Below are positions 8,910 through 16,839 of a DNA stretch of 64,000 nucleotides, in pieces. Each line of letters starts with the position of its first letter. Positions within the stretch are counted from its first letter, which is position 1. The notes below the pieces were generated by a model, which saw only the letters and a list, made by a program, of their open reading frames with translations, was not told the DNA's origin and made no database searches. The position numbers and the translations under genes are program-made. Source of the DNA: Kitasatospora purpeofusca (GTDB lineage: Bacteria; Actinomycetota; Actinomycetes; Streptomycetales; Streptomycetaceae); the NCBI RefSeq assembly GCF_000718025.1, contig NZ_JODS01000005.1:186001-250000 (forward strand). The letters are read 5' to 3'.

Positions 8910-9677
8910 TTACGGACGGGTCGCTTCCGGTCCCTGCCCGGCGGCGGCGTGGCGGCTCGCGGCGCCGCGGCTCGCGGCGTGCCTGCTGGCGGCGGTCCAG
9001 GCGGCGGTGACGGCGTGGTGGGCGCGGGCGGTCGCCTCGGCGGTGTCGGCGGGGAGGTGGAGCGGGGCGCCGAGGTGGACGTGGAGGCCGGGGCGGCGGA
9101 CCGGGGCGGTGGCGAGACCGGCGAGCTGCTTCGCCCTCCCCCCGGAGGTGAGGCGGCGGGAACCGGCCTGGCCGAGCGGGACGACGGGTGCGCCGGTGGC
9201 GTGCGCGAGGCGGGCCAGGCCGCTGCGGAAGGGGCCGGGCGGCAGTTCGCCGGAGTCCCGGCGGCGCGGCAGCCCGCCCTCGCCGTAGATCAGCACGACC
9301 CGCCCGGCCGCCAGTGCCGCGGCCGCCGCGTCGAGCGACTCCGCGGCCCGCGCGGTGCCCCGGTGGACGGCGATGTGGCCCTCGTGGCGCAGCAGTGTCC
9401 CGAGCAGGGGGATCCGCCACAGGCCGGCGGTGGCCAGCACGACCGGCCGGGCACCGAGCCGGTGCAGGGCGGCGAGCACCACGACGGGGTCGGCGAGCGA
9501 GGTGTGGTTGGCCGCGACGATGCTGCCCGGCGCGACGGTGGGGGCTGTGTCGGCGGTGTCGGAGGCCGTGTCGGCGGTGTAGGGCGCGGGGTCGGTGGCG
9601 GCGGCGGAGACCGGGTCGGCGGTGATGCGGAGGTGACCGAGAACGGGCAGCAGGAGGGCGGCGGTGCGGCTCAGCAT
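8910..9677 (-). CDS. 1-acyl-sn-glycerol-3-phosphate acyltransferase-like (PlsC family)
   Basis: About 255 residues. The acyltransferase HX4D box is NHTSLAD (about residue 57), and the later substrate-binding block is LIYGEGGLPRR in the place of the usual FPEG. A hydrophobic N terminus (SRTAALLLPVLGHL) probably holds it at the membrane. PlsC enzymes add the second acyl chain in phospholipid synthesis; short actinobacterial members may act on other lipids. The ATG at 9677 is preferred over a TTG at 9770, since GAGGA precedes it and the upstream extension looks non-coding. The Ala/Ser/Arg tail is low-complexity. Divergent from the PAP2/lipid-kinase gene, a lipid-metabolism neighbour. Confidence 0.83.
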   Translation of the reverse strand: MLSRTAALLLPVLGHLRITADPVSAAATDPAPYTADTASDTADTAPTVAPGSIVAANHTSLADPVVVLAALHRLGARPVVLATAGLWRIPLLGTLLRHEGHIAVHRGTARAAESLDAAAAALAAGRVVLIYGEGGLPRRRDSGELPPGPFRSGLARLAHATGAPVVPLGQAGSRRLTSGGRAKQLAGLATAPVRRPGLHVHLGAPLHLPADTAEATARAHHAVTAAWTAASRHAASRGAASRHAAAGQGPEATRP

Positions 9678-9881
9678 GGTGTGGGGTGCGTCCTCGTGAC
9701 GGTGGAGCGGGGTGCTGTCCGCGCCAGTCTGCTCGGGTGCGCCGGCCGGCGCCTGAGTACCCGTACTCAAGCAGGGCCGGGGGGCTCCGCGGAGCCGGGG
9801 GCCGAACCTGCGTCAACGCTGCGTCGGCCCGGCACCGATGCTGCGCCGACCGCTCGCCGCGCGCCGGGCGCCGCCAGCGTC

Positions 9882-9887
9882 TAGGCT
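9882..9887 (+). promoter_or_regulatory. -10 box for a probably leaderless PAP2/lipid kinase message
   Basis: TAGGCT ends eight bases before the ATG at 9895, which would put the transcription start at about the initiation codon. No ribosome site is present in between. Confidence 0.45.
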
Positions 9888-9894
9888 CGGTCGG

Positions 9895-11391
9895 ATGAGG
9901 CGACTGGACGACATCGACCAGGCACTGTTCCATCGGATCGCCGTGTCCGAGCACCCCTTCGGGGCCGGATCACGGGTGGGCGAACTGCTGCGCAGGGCCA
10001 GCCGCGCCGCCGACCACGGGAAACTGTGGTTCGGCACGGCCGCCGTGCTCGGGGCCGTCGGCGGGCGGAGCGGACGGCGGGCGGCACTGCGCGGGGTCAG
10101 CGCGCTGGCACTCGCCTCGTTCACGGCCAATGTGGCCGCCAAGCAGCTCACCCGGCGCCCGCGCCCCCTGCTCGACGCGGTTCCGGTCGCCCGTCGGCTG
10201 CTGCGTCAACCCATCACCACCTCCTTCCCCTCGGGGCACTCGGCCTCGGCGGCGGCCTTCGCGACGGCGGTGGCGATCGAGTCCCCGGTGGCGGCGGCCG
10301 TCGTGGCGCCGGTCGCGCTGATCGTGGGCGCCTCCCGGGTGTACACCGGTGCGCACCACCCGAGCGATGTCCTGGCCGGGTTCGCGCTGGGCTCGGCCGT
10401 CGCCGCGCTGACGCTTCGCTGGTGGCCCCGCTCGTCCGACCTGCGGCCGGCCGCCGGGCCCGCGCGCCGCGCCGCCCCGGCACTGCCCGAGGGGCAGGGC
10501 CTGTCGGTGGTGGTCAACTCGGGCTCCGGCAGCGGCGCGTTGAGCACCTACGGCCCCGAGGAGACGGTCGCCGTGCTGCGCGACCTGTTGCCCCGGGCCG
10601 AGATCCGCCTCTGCGGGCCCGACGACGACCTGCCCGCCCTCCTCGCCGAGGCGGCCGACCGGGCCTCGGCCGCGGGCGGGGCGCTCGGGGTCTGCGGCGG
10701 CGACGGCAGCGTCAATCTGGCGGCCGGGCTGGCCGTGGAGCGGGACCTGCCGCTGGCGGTGTTCCCCGGTGGCACGCTCAACCACTTCGCGGTGGATCTC
10801 GGCATCGAGGACTTCGAGGCGACGGCGACGGCCGTGACCGCCGGCAGTGCGTGCGGGGTGGACCTCGGGCTGGCCACCGACAGTACCGGCCAGCGGTACT
10901 TCCTCAACACCTTCAGCATCGGCGTCTACCCCGAACTGGTCAAGCTGCGTGAGTCGTTGGAGGGCCGGATGGGCAAGTGGCCGGCCCTCGCGGTGGCCAC
11001 CGCGAAGGTGCTGGTGAACGGTGAGCCGGTCACCGTCCGATCCGGCGGGCGGGACCGGCAGCTGTGGCTGCTGTTCGCCGGGAACGGCGCGTACGACCCG
11101 CCGGGCTTCGCCCCGACCCACCGGACCGGACTCGCCGACGGCCTGCTGGACGTCCGGGTGGTCGACGGGGGCCGGCCGTTCGCCAGGACCAGGCTCGCCG
11201 CCGCGTTCCTCTCCGGAACGCTCGCCCGGTCCCGGGTGTACCACTCGGCCCGGCTACGGGCGCTCGACCTGGAGCGGCTGGGCGACGCCGACCGGATGGC
11301 GGTCGACGGGGAGTCGGTCCCCGCAGCGGGCCGGCTCCGGCTGTCCAAGTCCGGACGGGCGCTGACGGTCTACCGGCCCGCCGCGGGCTGA
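9895..11391 (+). CDS. PAP2 phosphatase fused to a diacylglycerol/lipid kinase
   Basis: 498 residues, two enzymes in one chain. Residues about 1-185 are a PAP2 phosphatase: KQLTRRPRP (motif 1), FPSGHSASA (motif 2, catalytic His) and ASRVYTGAHHPSDV (motif 3), set among hydrophobic helices. Residues about 205-498 are a DAGK-type lipid kinase: SVVVNSGSGSG, the nucleotide-binding CGGDGSVNLAA, and FPGGTLNHFAVDLG. Together they could interconvert lipid phosphates (diacylglycerol/phosphatidate, or prenol phosphates). Such fusions occur in actinobacteria. The ATG at 9895 has no ribosome site, and a -10 box lies directly before it. Divergent from the PlsC acyltransferase, suggesting joint membrane-lipid work. 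Confidence 0.9.
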   Translation: MRRLDDIDQALFHRIAVSEHPFGAGSRVGELLRRASRAADHGKLWFGTAAVLGAVGGRSGRRAALRGVSALALASFTANVAAKQLTRRPRPLLDAVPVARRLLRQPITTSFPSGHSASAAAFATAVAIESPVAAAVVAPVALIVGASRVYTGAHHPSDVLAGFALGSAVAALTLRWWPRSSDLRPAAGPARRAAPALPEGQGLSVVVNSGSGSGALSTYGPEETVAVLRDLLPRAEIRLCGPDDDLPALLAEAADRASAAGGALGVCGGDGSVNLAAGLAVERDLPLAVFPGGTLNHFAVDLGIEDFEATATAVTAGSACGVDLGLATDSTGQRYFLNTFSIGVYPELVKLRESLEGRMGKWPALAVATAKVLVNGEPVTVRSGGRDRQLWLLFAGNGAYDPPGFAPTHRTGLADGLLDVRVVDGGRPFARTRLAAAFLSGTLARSRVYHSARLRALDLERLGDADRMAVDGESVPAAGRLRLSKSGRALTVYRPAAG

Positions 11392-11406
11392 GCGCGCCTG
11401 GGCACG

Positions 11407-11447
11407 CCGGCCGAGCACGCCCGGGGACGGCGGGCGTGCTCGGCCGG
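11407..11447. terminator. Strong hairpin between convergent genes
   Basis: A perfect 17-bp stem (11407-11423 with 11431-11447) and a 7-base loop lie 16 bp after the PAP2/kinase stop. The right arm is also the first unit of the 13-bp tandem repeat that follows. Confidence 0.8.
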
Positions 11448-11526
11448 AGTGCTCGGCGGGCGTGCTCGGCGGGAGTACCCAGCCGTCATGCTCGGCCGGT
11501 GTGCTCAGCCGGTGTGCTCAGCCGGT
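11436..11526. repeat. 13-bp tandem repeat, seven units, running into a gene end
   Basis: Units of GTGCTCGGCCGGA type follow each other without spacers at 11436, 11449, 11462, 11475, 11488, 11501 and 11514. Units 6 and 7 are identical; unit 4 is the most diverged. The array overlaps the terminator stem on its left and the stop codon of the binding-protein gene (11518-11520) on its right. Its period is not a multiple of three, so it does not code as a repeat. Confidence 0.85.
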
Positions 11527-12711
11527 GTGCAGGACCCGGAAGCGGGCGGGGTCCGCCGGGTCGCGGTCGGCCACCTGGACCGGGGCCCAGGCCCACTGCC
11601 ACACGCCGATGCCCGCCTCCCGGGAGAACCGGACCGTCCCCCGGGTGCCCTCGACCGCGACCGACGGCCAGGCCCCGGCGATCCGGGCCCGGTCGGCGCC
11701 GTGCGAGCGCAGCACCTCGGCGAGGACGGTGACGGTGTCGTAGCCCTCGAAGGCGACGAAGGAGGGCTCCTCGCCCAGGCGCTCGCGAAGTTCCGCCCCG
11801 ACTCGGGCGCCGAGCGGGCCGAGGTGTTCGGGCAGGTAGCGCAGGAACGGGACCCCGGCACCGTCCTCGCCCAGCAGCGTCGCCCAGTCGGCGAGTTCCG
11901 GCTGCCCGGCCGGAGCGCCGATCAGGATCCCGGCGAGGCGGCGGTCCCGGCGGACGGCCCGGACGATCGGGACCGCCGGTTCGGGGTGGCCGGCCAGGAG
12001 CAGGAGGGCGGTCGCGCCGTCGGCGGCGAGCTCCTCGCACACGCCCTCGGGGGTGAGGGTGCGCAGGTCGAGTTCGACGAGGGTGCCGCCGCGCGCCGTG
12101 ATCCGCTCCCGGAGGATGCCGGTCCCGGACGCCCAGTAGACGCTCGGGTCGGCCGCCACGGCGATCCGGCGGTGCCCCGCGCCGAGGAGGAAGTCGGCGT
12201 AGACACGCCACCCGTGCGACTGTGCCGGGGCGATGCGAGCGACCCGGTCGGCCGGCCCGTCGGTGAGCGCGTCGAGCACCGCGGAGGAGCACAGGAAGGG
12301 CAGACCGAGTGCCTCGGCCCGGGCGGCCGCGGCGCGCGCGACCACGCTGTGGTACTCCCCCGCCAGGGCGGCCACCCCCAGACCGGCGAGTTCGTCCACG
12401 GCCGCCTCGGCCCGCCCGGGATCGGCGGCGGTGTCGCGGACCACGAGCTCGACGGGCCGGCCGGCGATCCCCCCGGCCTCGTTGACCTCGCGCGCGGCCA
12501 GGTCGAGTCCGGCGAGCAGGTGCCGGCCCGCCGTGACCCAGCCGGGGCGGGTCAGCGGCACGAGCACCCCGATCCGGACCGACGGCCCGTCGGCGGGCGA
12601 GGCCCCGCGCGGCCGGTGCGGCCCGTTCGGCTCATGCTGCCCCTGCTGCTCGTTCTGCTCGTTCTGCTCGTTCTGCCCGTTCTGCAGGTGCGGGTCCGGT
12701 GGTGTGTGCAT
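11518..12711 (-). CDS. LivJ-type periplasmic-binding-fold protein without a signal peptide
   Basis: 397 residues. From about residue 45 it follows the type 1 periplasmic binding fold of branched-chain amino acid receptors: VRIGVLVPLTRPG, GLDLAAREVNEAGGIAGRPVEL, ADPGRAEAAVDEL, and later VAFEGYDTVTVLAEVL. There is no signal peptide or lipobox: the N terminus is hydrophilic with NEQ repeats, encoded by TTCTGCTCG-type nonamers on the plus strand. No permease or ATPase gene is adjacent. It may therefore be a cytoplasmic small-molecule sensor rather than a transporter subunit; that is inference. The ATG at 12711 has GGGGAGAGG about 8 bases upstream. A 7-bp inverted repeat sits at the predicted transcription start. 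Confidence 0.8.
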   Translation of the reverse strand: MHTPPDPHLQNGQNEQNEQNEQQGQHEPNGPHRPRGASPADGPSVRIGVLVPLTRPGWVTAGRHLLAGLDLAAREVNEAGGIAGRPVELVVRDTAADPGRAEAAVDELAGLGVAALAGEYHSVVARAAAARAEALGLPFLCSSAVLDALTDGPADRVARIAPAQSHGWRVYADFLLGAGHRRIAVAADPSVYWASGTGILRERITARGGTLVELDLRTLTPEGVCEELAADGATALLLLAGHPEPAVPIVRAVRRDRRLAGILIGAPAGQPELADWATLLGEDGAGVPFLRYLPEHLGPLGARVGAELRERLGEEPSFVAFEGYDTVTVLAEVLRSHGADRARIAGAWPSVAVEGTRGTVRFSREAGIGVWQWAWAPVQVADRDPADPARFRVLHTG

Positions 12712-12729
12712 GCGGCGGCCTCTCCCCCG

Positions 12730-12754
12730 TGATCATCTCGGCGGTTCATGATCA
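12730..12754 (-). promoter_or_regulatory. Inverted repeat (candidate operator) before the LivJ-like gene
   Basis: TGATCAT (12730-12736) and ATGATCA (12748-12754) are perfect 7-bp arms spaced by 11. A minus-strand -10 box TAGGCT lies at 12770-12765, so the repeat would cover the start of transcription and the leader. Confidence 0.4.
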
Positions 12755-12921
12755 GGACGCGCGCAGCCTACCCAGGGGCGCGCCGGTGGAGGTCGCCGCG
12801 CCCCACGACGCAGCCGCCCCGGCGACACGCAGACCAACCCGTTCAGGTGACATTCCCCCCTTTCGCACCGCACCGCTCCCTAGGGTTCGAAGCACCGTTT
12901 GCCCACGAAGGGATTTAACTC

Positions 12922-13131
12922 ATGTACCGCACCGTCCGTACGTTCGCCGTCCTCATCGCCGCTGTCGGCGCCATTTCCGTCCCCACTCAGGCCTTCGCCG
13001 ACGACACGGTGACCGTGAACACCACCACCATCACCGTGATCGGCACCGGCAACCAGCTCGCCGGCGGCGAGATCACCAACGTCGGCGGTGACGCCGTCAT
13101 CGGGTCCTTCGACGGCATCGACGTCCACTGA
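12922..13131 (+). CDS. Small secreted protein of unknown function
   Basis: 69 residues. A clear Sec signal peptide: basic start MYRTVRT, hydrophobic core FAVLIAAVGAISV, and an AFA-DD cleavage site after residue 26. The mature 43 residues are strand-like, Thr/Val-rich (TVTVNTTTITVIG) with no cysteine, then GGEITNVGGDAVIGSFDGIDV. No family recognised; it is too short and lacks the paired motifs of chaplins. GAAGGGA precedes the ATG, and a possible -10 TAGGGT lies at 12881-12886. Followed by a strong terminator, so it is a single-gene unit. The antisense frame on the other strand has no start signals. Confidence 0.75.
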   Translation: MYRTVRTFAVLIAAVGAISVPTQAFADDTVTVNTTTITVIGTGNQLAGGEITNVGGDAVIGSFDGIDVH

Positions 13132-13168
13132 CCCCGACCCTTCTGTCCCCCGGTTCCACCACGGAACC

Positions 13169-13203
13169 GCACCGCCCGCGCCAGTCCCCGGCGCGGGCGG
13201 TGC
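13169..13203 (+). terminator. Hairpin after the small secreted protein gene
   Basis: A perfect 14-bp stem (13169-13182 with 13190-13203) and a 7-base loop, 37 bp past the stop codon and before the convergent DUF6745-like gene. Confidence 0.8.
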
Positions 13204-13242
13204 CGTGTCTCCCCCGGCCCAGGCCCCGGCCGCGCCCCGTGC

Positions 13243-14433
13243 TCAGGTCTCGCGCTGAGGGTGGTACTCCGCCTCGGTGGTGCCGAAGGTCCAGGCCACG
13301 CCGGCGCGGGCGGTGCGGGTGTCCGGCGGCACCCGCAGCCAGTAGGTGCGGAAGGTGCCGTCCGGCTCGGCGGTCGAGTTGACCACCTCGACCATCACCA
13401 CCGGCTCGTCGTCCGGCAGTTGGATCCGCCAGAGCACACCGGTCTCGTCCCGGTGCATCGGTTCGGCGCCGGAGTCGGCGAGGTAGCGCTCGTAGCCGTA
13501 GTGCTCCAGCAGGACGCGGCGCAGCTCGGCGTTCTCCTCGGTGCGGATCCGCTCGACGGTGACGGTGCCGAGCCCGGCCAGGAACTCGGCGGGTACGGGC
13601 ATGCCCCGCCAGGCGTGGAGGGCGAAGCCGTCGGAGTACTCGAGGGCCGGTCCGTCGGCGCGGTCCAGCCGGCCGGCCTCGTCGCGGTGCAGGGCGGTCG
13701 GGCGCTCACTGATCAGCACGGTGTCCGCGTAGGGCCACCACCAGCCGGTGGTACGCGCCACCTCGGCCAGCGCCGCGATCCCCGCACCGTCGGCCCCCGG
13801 CGCGCCCAGCACCCCGGCGGCCTCGAAGGCGGCGAACCAGGGTGCGTCGTGCTGACCCCGGACGGCGTCGAGCAGCGCGAGCCTGGCGGCGGTGCGGCGC
13901 TCGCGGGCCAACCCGGCATCCCCCGGCGGAACGTCCCCGACGGCCGGGTCGGGCGCGAGCCGGTCGAGCAGGGCGGCGCGGATCCGGTCGGCGAGCGCGT
14001 TGGTCACCGGGCCGAGCTCGCCGCCGGTCAGCGCCCAGAGCGGCGGCCAGCCGACCGCGCCGGTCCGCTCGACCGCCTGTCGGCGGACCGCCTCCCAGGG
14101 CAGGGTCCTGACCGTCTCCCGGACGGTCGAGGCCCCGGCCGCGCGCAGCTCCAGGGCCGCCTCCGCCGCCGCCAGCGGCGAGCCGAACCACTTGATGTCG
14201 GCCGGTTCGGCCAGGCCGGCGGCCCGGTACGCGGCCCGCACCGCGCGCTCGACGCCGGCCCGGTCGGCCGGGCCGGTGGCGGCGGCGGTCGTCCGCCAAC
14301 GGGCCGTCACCTCGGCCGTCACCTCGGCTGTCACCTCAGCTGTCACCTCGGCCTTCGCCCCCGCCGACGCCGCCGCCTCGTCCGCCGCCACGCCTGCCGT
14401 CGCCACGGCCGGTGCCGCCTGTCCGGTCGCCAT
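13243..14433 (-). CDS. DUF6745-like conserved protein
   Basis: About 396 residues, soluble. It resembles a conserved streptomycete family of unknown function that I associate with the name DUF6745: an IKWFGSPLAAAEAA segment, WPPLWALTGG, WWWPYADTVLISERPTALHRDEAGRLD, a GPALEYSDGFALHAWRG block near the middle, and MHRDETGVLWRIQL toward the end. These repeated H-R-D-E-x-G-x-L phrases occur twice. The N terminus has four AEVT repeats encoded by imperfect 12-bp tandem units. The ATG at 14433 is chosen because GGAGAGG lies 8 bases upstream; the open frame extends further but the upstream gene ends at 14553. Probably co-transcribed with the small GHAHAV protein upstream. Confidence 0.75.
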   Translation of the reverse strand: MATGQAAPAVATAGVAADEAAASAGAKAEVTAEVTAEVTAEVTARWRTTAAATGPADRAGVERAVRAAYRAAGLAEPADIKWFGSPLAAAEAALELRAAGASTVRETVRTLPWEAVRRQAVERTGAVGWPPLWALTGGELGPVTNALADRIRAALLDRLAPDPAVGDVPPGDAGLARERRTAARLALLDAVRGQHDAPWFAAFEAAGVLGAPGADGAGIAALAEVARTTGWWWPYADTVLISERPTALHRDEAGRLDRADGPALEYSDGFALHAWRGMPVPAEFLAGLGTVTVERIRTEENAELRRVLLEHYGYERYLADSGAEPMHRDETGVLWRIQLPDDEPVVMVEVVNSTAEPDGTFRTYWLRVPPDTRTARAGVAWTFGTTEAEYHPQRET

Positions 14434-14552
14434 CCCCATCACCCTCTCCGTTCCCGACCGGGCACCCCGCCCAGCCGTACCGCGGACGCCGTGCGCCGCC
14501 CGCCCCGCCTCGTCGTGCATCCCCGCCTCGTGCGGCGCCCGCGCGGCCGCCG

Positions 14553-14879
14553 TCAGTCGGCGACGATCCGCACCGCGCCCGGCGCGTACTCGCGCTGACG
14601 CACCACTCGGAACCAGCCCTTGGGCAGCGGTATCGCCGCGTGCTCCTCGTGCACCACCCGGCCGCCCTCCGGCAGGTGCAGCCACGCCACCCCGAACGGA
14701 CCCGCCTCGCGCCGCAGCTCCCCCGGCCCGACCACGGCGTGCGCGTGACCGGTCACCTCGCCCAGGGCCAGCACCAGCCGGCCCCGCGCGTCCCTCGGCT
14801 GCTCGGCCAGCGAGGCCACCCGGGCCGGGACGGCCTCCTTCTCCACCGGCACCAGCAGCACGTCACCCTGACGGAACAT
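14553..14879 (-). CDS. Small conserved GHAHAV-motif protein, partner of the DUF6745-like gene
   Basis: 108 residues. It starts MFRQGDVLLVPVEK and holds a central GEVTGHAHAV motif followed by a beta-rich end (GRVVHEEHAAIPLPKGWFRVVRQREY). The RQGDVLL...GHAH pattern is also found in small proteins of phages and genomic islands; all are uncharacterised as far as I know. The histidines could bind a metal. The ATG at 14879 follows GGGAG at good distance. It lies 119 bp upstream of the DUF6745-like gene on the same strand, and the pair is probably a unit. A minus-strand -10-like TATGGT is at 14933-14928. Confidence 0.7.
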   Translation of the reverse strand: MFRQGDVLLVPVEKEAVPARVASLAEQPRDARGRLVLALGEVTGHAHAVVGPGELRREAGPFGVAWLHLPEGGRVVHEEHAAIPLPKGWFRVVRQREYAPGAVRIVAD

Positions 14880-15092
14880 CAGCTCTCCCTCGCCGAATCG
14901 ACGACGCATCGGATTCCCACACCACGGACCATAGGACAGGGGTACGACAACGGCCCCGGCACCCGAGTGGCCTCGGTGAATGCCGGGACTACCGGGACTG
15001 CCGGGACAGGTGGTCCGCGGCGGTCGCTAGTCTGTGCGACCGTCGGCCTGCGGGGCCGACCAGCACATGTACCAACAGGGGGATCTGTCACC

Positions 15093-15656
15093 ATGTCGTC
15101 TCGTCGTACCGTCCTGGCCGCCGTCGCCGCGGCCACCGCTGTCCTGGCCCTCGCCGCCTGCGGCCCCGACAACGATTCCGGGACCGGGGCCGCGCCCGCC
15201 GGTTCCTCCGCGGCCCAGCCGTCCGCCGCCCAGCCCTCGGCCGCCCAGCCGACGGCGACGGGGTCCGCGGCCGCCCAGCCGTCCGCCGTCGCACCGCCGA
15301 GCGCCTGTGCCCCGCCGAAGCCCGTCGGCCTCCGCCGGGTGATCCACCCGGTCAAGCAGCCGCGCCAGGACACCGTGACCTACCAGGAGACCGGCTACAC
15401 CTGCACCGCCGGCAAGGGGAAGTGGGAGCCGACCGGCCCCCGGAAGAACCTGACGTTCGCCCCGGAGGTCAAGGCCCAGCTCCAGCCCGTGTCCGGACAG
15501 TTCAAAACCGTGGTGGTCGGCGAGCTGTGGAACCACATCGGGGCGTGCCTGGACCGCACTCCCGACGCGGGCGTGTGCAGTCCCGGACTGAACTACGAGA
15601 TCTCGCTGGACGGCGAGGGCAGGATCAACGAGATCCAGGAGCTGTACGCCTCCTGA
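15093..15656 (+). CDS. Secreted lipoprotein of unknown function
   Basis: 187 residues. The signal peptide ends in the lipobox LAAC (Cys23), so the protein is predicted to be lipid-anchored outside the membrane. After a Pro/Ala/Ser linker with three SAAQP units, the folded part starts near residue 70 with SACAPPKPVGLRR and holds two further cysteine positions (YTCTAG, IGACLDRTPDAGVCSPG), which may pair. No known domain recognised. GGGGGAT lies before the ATG, and a -10 TAGTCT is at 15028-15033. Upstream there are three 9-bp CCGGGACTN repeats (14982-15008). Confidence 0.8.
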   Translation: MSSRRTVLAAVAAATAVLALAACGPDNDSGTGAAPAGSSAAQPSAAQPSAAQPTATGSAAAQPSAVAPPSACAPPKPVGLRRVIHPVKQPRQDTVTYQETGYTCTAGKGKWEPTGPRKNLTFAPEVKAQLQPVSGQFKTVVVGELWNHIGACLDRTPDAGVCSPGLNYEISLDGEGRINEIQELYAS

Positions 15657-15719
15657 GCCGCTGCCACCGTCCGGCCGCGTCAGCCACGCCCGGCCCGACC
15701 CGACCGGGCGTCGGCGCCC

Positions 15720-16526
15720 TCAGGTGCACCAGAAGAGGAACGGTGTGCAGGTGGGCGTCGGCCGCGGGGAGGGCGTGCCGGACGGGGTGGCGGTAGCGGT
15801 ACCGGTGCTGGTGGCGGTGGCAGTACCCGTGCCCGAGGGCGAGCCGCCGGTCGACGGGGGCGGGCCCGACGCCGGGGGCGGTGCCGTCGGCGCGGCGGTG
15901 CTCGGCGCGGCCGGGACGGTCGGCGCCGGAGCGGGCGCTCCCTGGTCCGGCGCGCCTCCGGTGGCCGGGGCCGTGGCCCCACCGCCCTTGCCCGCCGAGG
16001 GCGACGCGGCGGCGGAGCCGGAGCCCGAGGGCGAACCGGAGGCCGGCGCGGACGCCGTCCTGCTCGCGGGAGCCCGGGTGGTCGACGGGCCCGGAGCCGG
16101 GGTCGTCACCGCCGGGGCCGTGGACGCCGTCGGCCCCGGGGCCGAACCGCCGCCCGGGGCCCCGGTGGTGACCGGGGCCGGGGCCGCCGCCTCGGCCGGT
16201 ACGCCCTCGGAGCCGTTCGCCACCAGCGTCGCCGCCCCGAGCCCCAGCACCGCCGTACCGAGCACGGACAGCACGATCCGCCCCGGTCGCCGTCGTGTCC
16301 GCCGCGACCGCCCCGCCGTCCGCCGGGAGCCCGGCCGACCGGCGCCCGGGCCGCCGCTGGGCGCGGCCGGTCCCGCCGCTCCCACCGCCTCCGGCAGCGG
16401 ACCCGCGGCCGCCCCGACCCGGGAGTCGGGCGGCGACGGGTGGTCCGGGCCGGTCGCGGGCGCCCCGCAGCCGGGACAGGCCAGAGCGCCGTTCAGATGA
16501 CGGCGGCAGGGCGCGCAGTAGTTCAT
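15720..16526 (-). CDS. SCO2400-like membrane protein with N-terminal zinc ribbon
   Basis: 268 residues. The N terminus MNYCAPCRRHLNGALACPGCG carries two CxxC pairs, a zinc ribbon, and closely matches the SCO2400 family. Then comes a basic stretch (SRRTAGRSRRTRRRPGR) and one membrane helix, IVLSVLGTAVLGLGAATLVA (about residues 92-111). The rest is an outward-facing Pro/Ala/Ser/Thr/Gly linker, ending in CTPFLFWC. Topology: zinc ribbon inside, low-complexity tail outside. Function unknown; it may sense or tether at the membrane. The ATG at 16526 follows GGGGAAG. The minus-strand -10 TAGGCT is at 16618-16613. Confidence 0.8.
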   Translation of the reverse strand: MNYCAPCRRHLNGALACPGCGAPATGPDHPSPPDSRVGAAAGPLPEAVGAAGPAAPSGGPGAGRPGSRRTAGRSRRTRRRPGRIVLSVLGTAVLGLGAATLVANGSEGVPAEAAAPAPVTTGAPGGGSAPGPTASTAPAVTTPAPGPSTTRAPASRTASAPASGSPSGSGSAAASPSAGKGGGATAPATGGAPDQGAPAPAPTVPAAPSTAAPTAPPPASGPPPSTGGSPSGTGTATATSTGTATATPSGTPSPRPTPTCTPFLFWCT

Positions 16527-16839
16527 AGGATCTTCCCCGTGCTGCCGGACGGCAGGCTCACACCGGTCGCCGTCCTTCGCCGCCGGCCGCGCACGTCGTC
16601 GTGCACATGCGGAGCCTAGGCACGGCGACGGCGGGGGTGCCATGCCTGCCTGTGAGGCTTCTGGAGAGATGCCGTGTCAGTCGGCCGTGCACCGCCCACC
16701 GGCCGCCCGCGGTCCACCACCTCCCGGGGACGGCCCGGAGGCAGTCCGGGGGCGGGCCCGGAGGCGACCCGGCCGGGGGATTGTCGGTCCGGACTGGTAG
16801 ACAGTTGTTCGGCCCGCACCGACGCCCCAGGAGCAGCGC
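16527..16839. other. 313-bp divergent intergenic region
   Basis: Holds the promoter of the SCO2400-like gene (TAGGCT, minus, 16618-16613) and must hold that of the STM4015-type gene cluster (AGGAG ribosome site at about 16830). A short hairpin GCACG/CGTGC is at 16591-16604. No gene is seen. Confidence 0.5.

Noticed and set aside
11436..11526. CRISPR-like array.
   Set aside because: Units are 13 bp and directly joined with no spacers; it is a simple tandem repeat.
12880..13128. Minus-strand 82-codon frame opposite the small secreted protein.
   Set aside because: No start signal; the plus-strand frame has a signal peptide, ribosome site and terminator.
13243..14685. Longer 480-residue form of the DUF6745-like protein.
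   Set aside because: The extra N-terminal part overlaps the end of the small GHAHAV gene and lacks a ribosome site; ATG 14433 has one.
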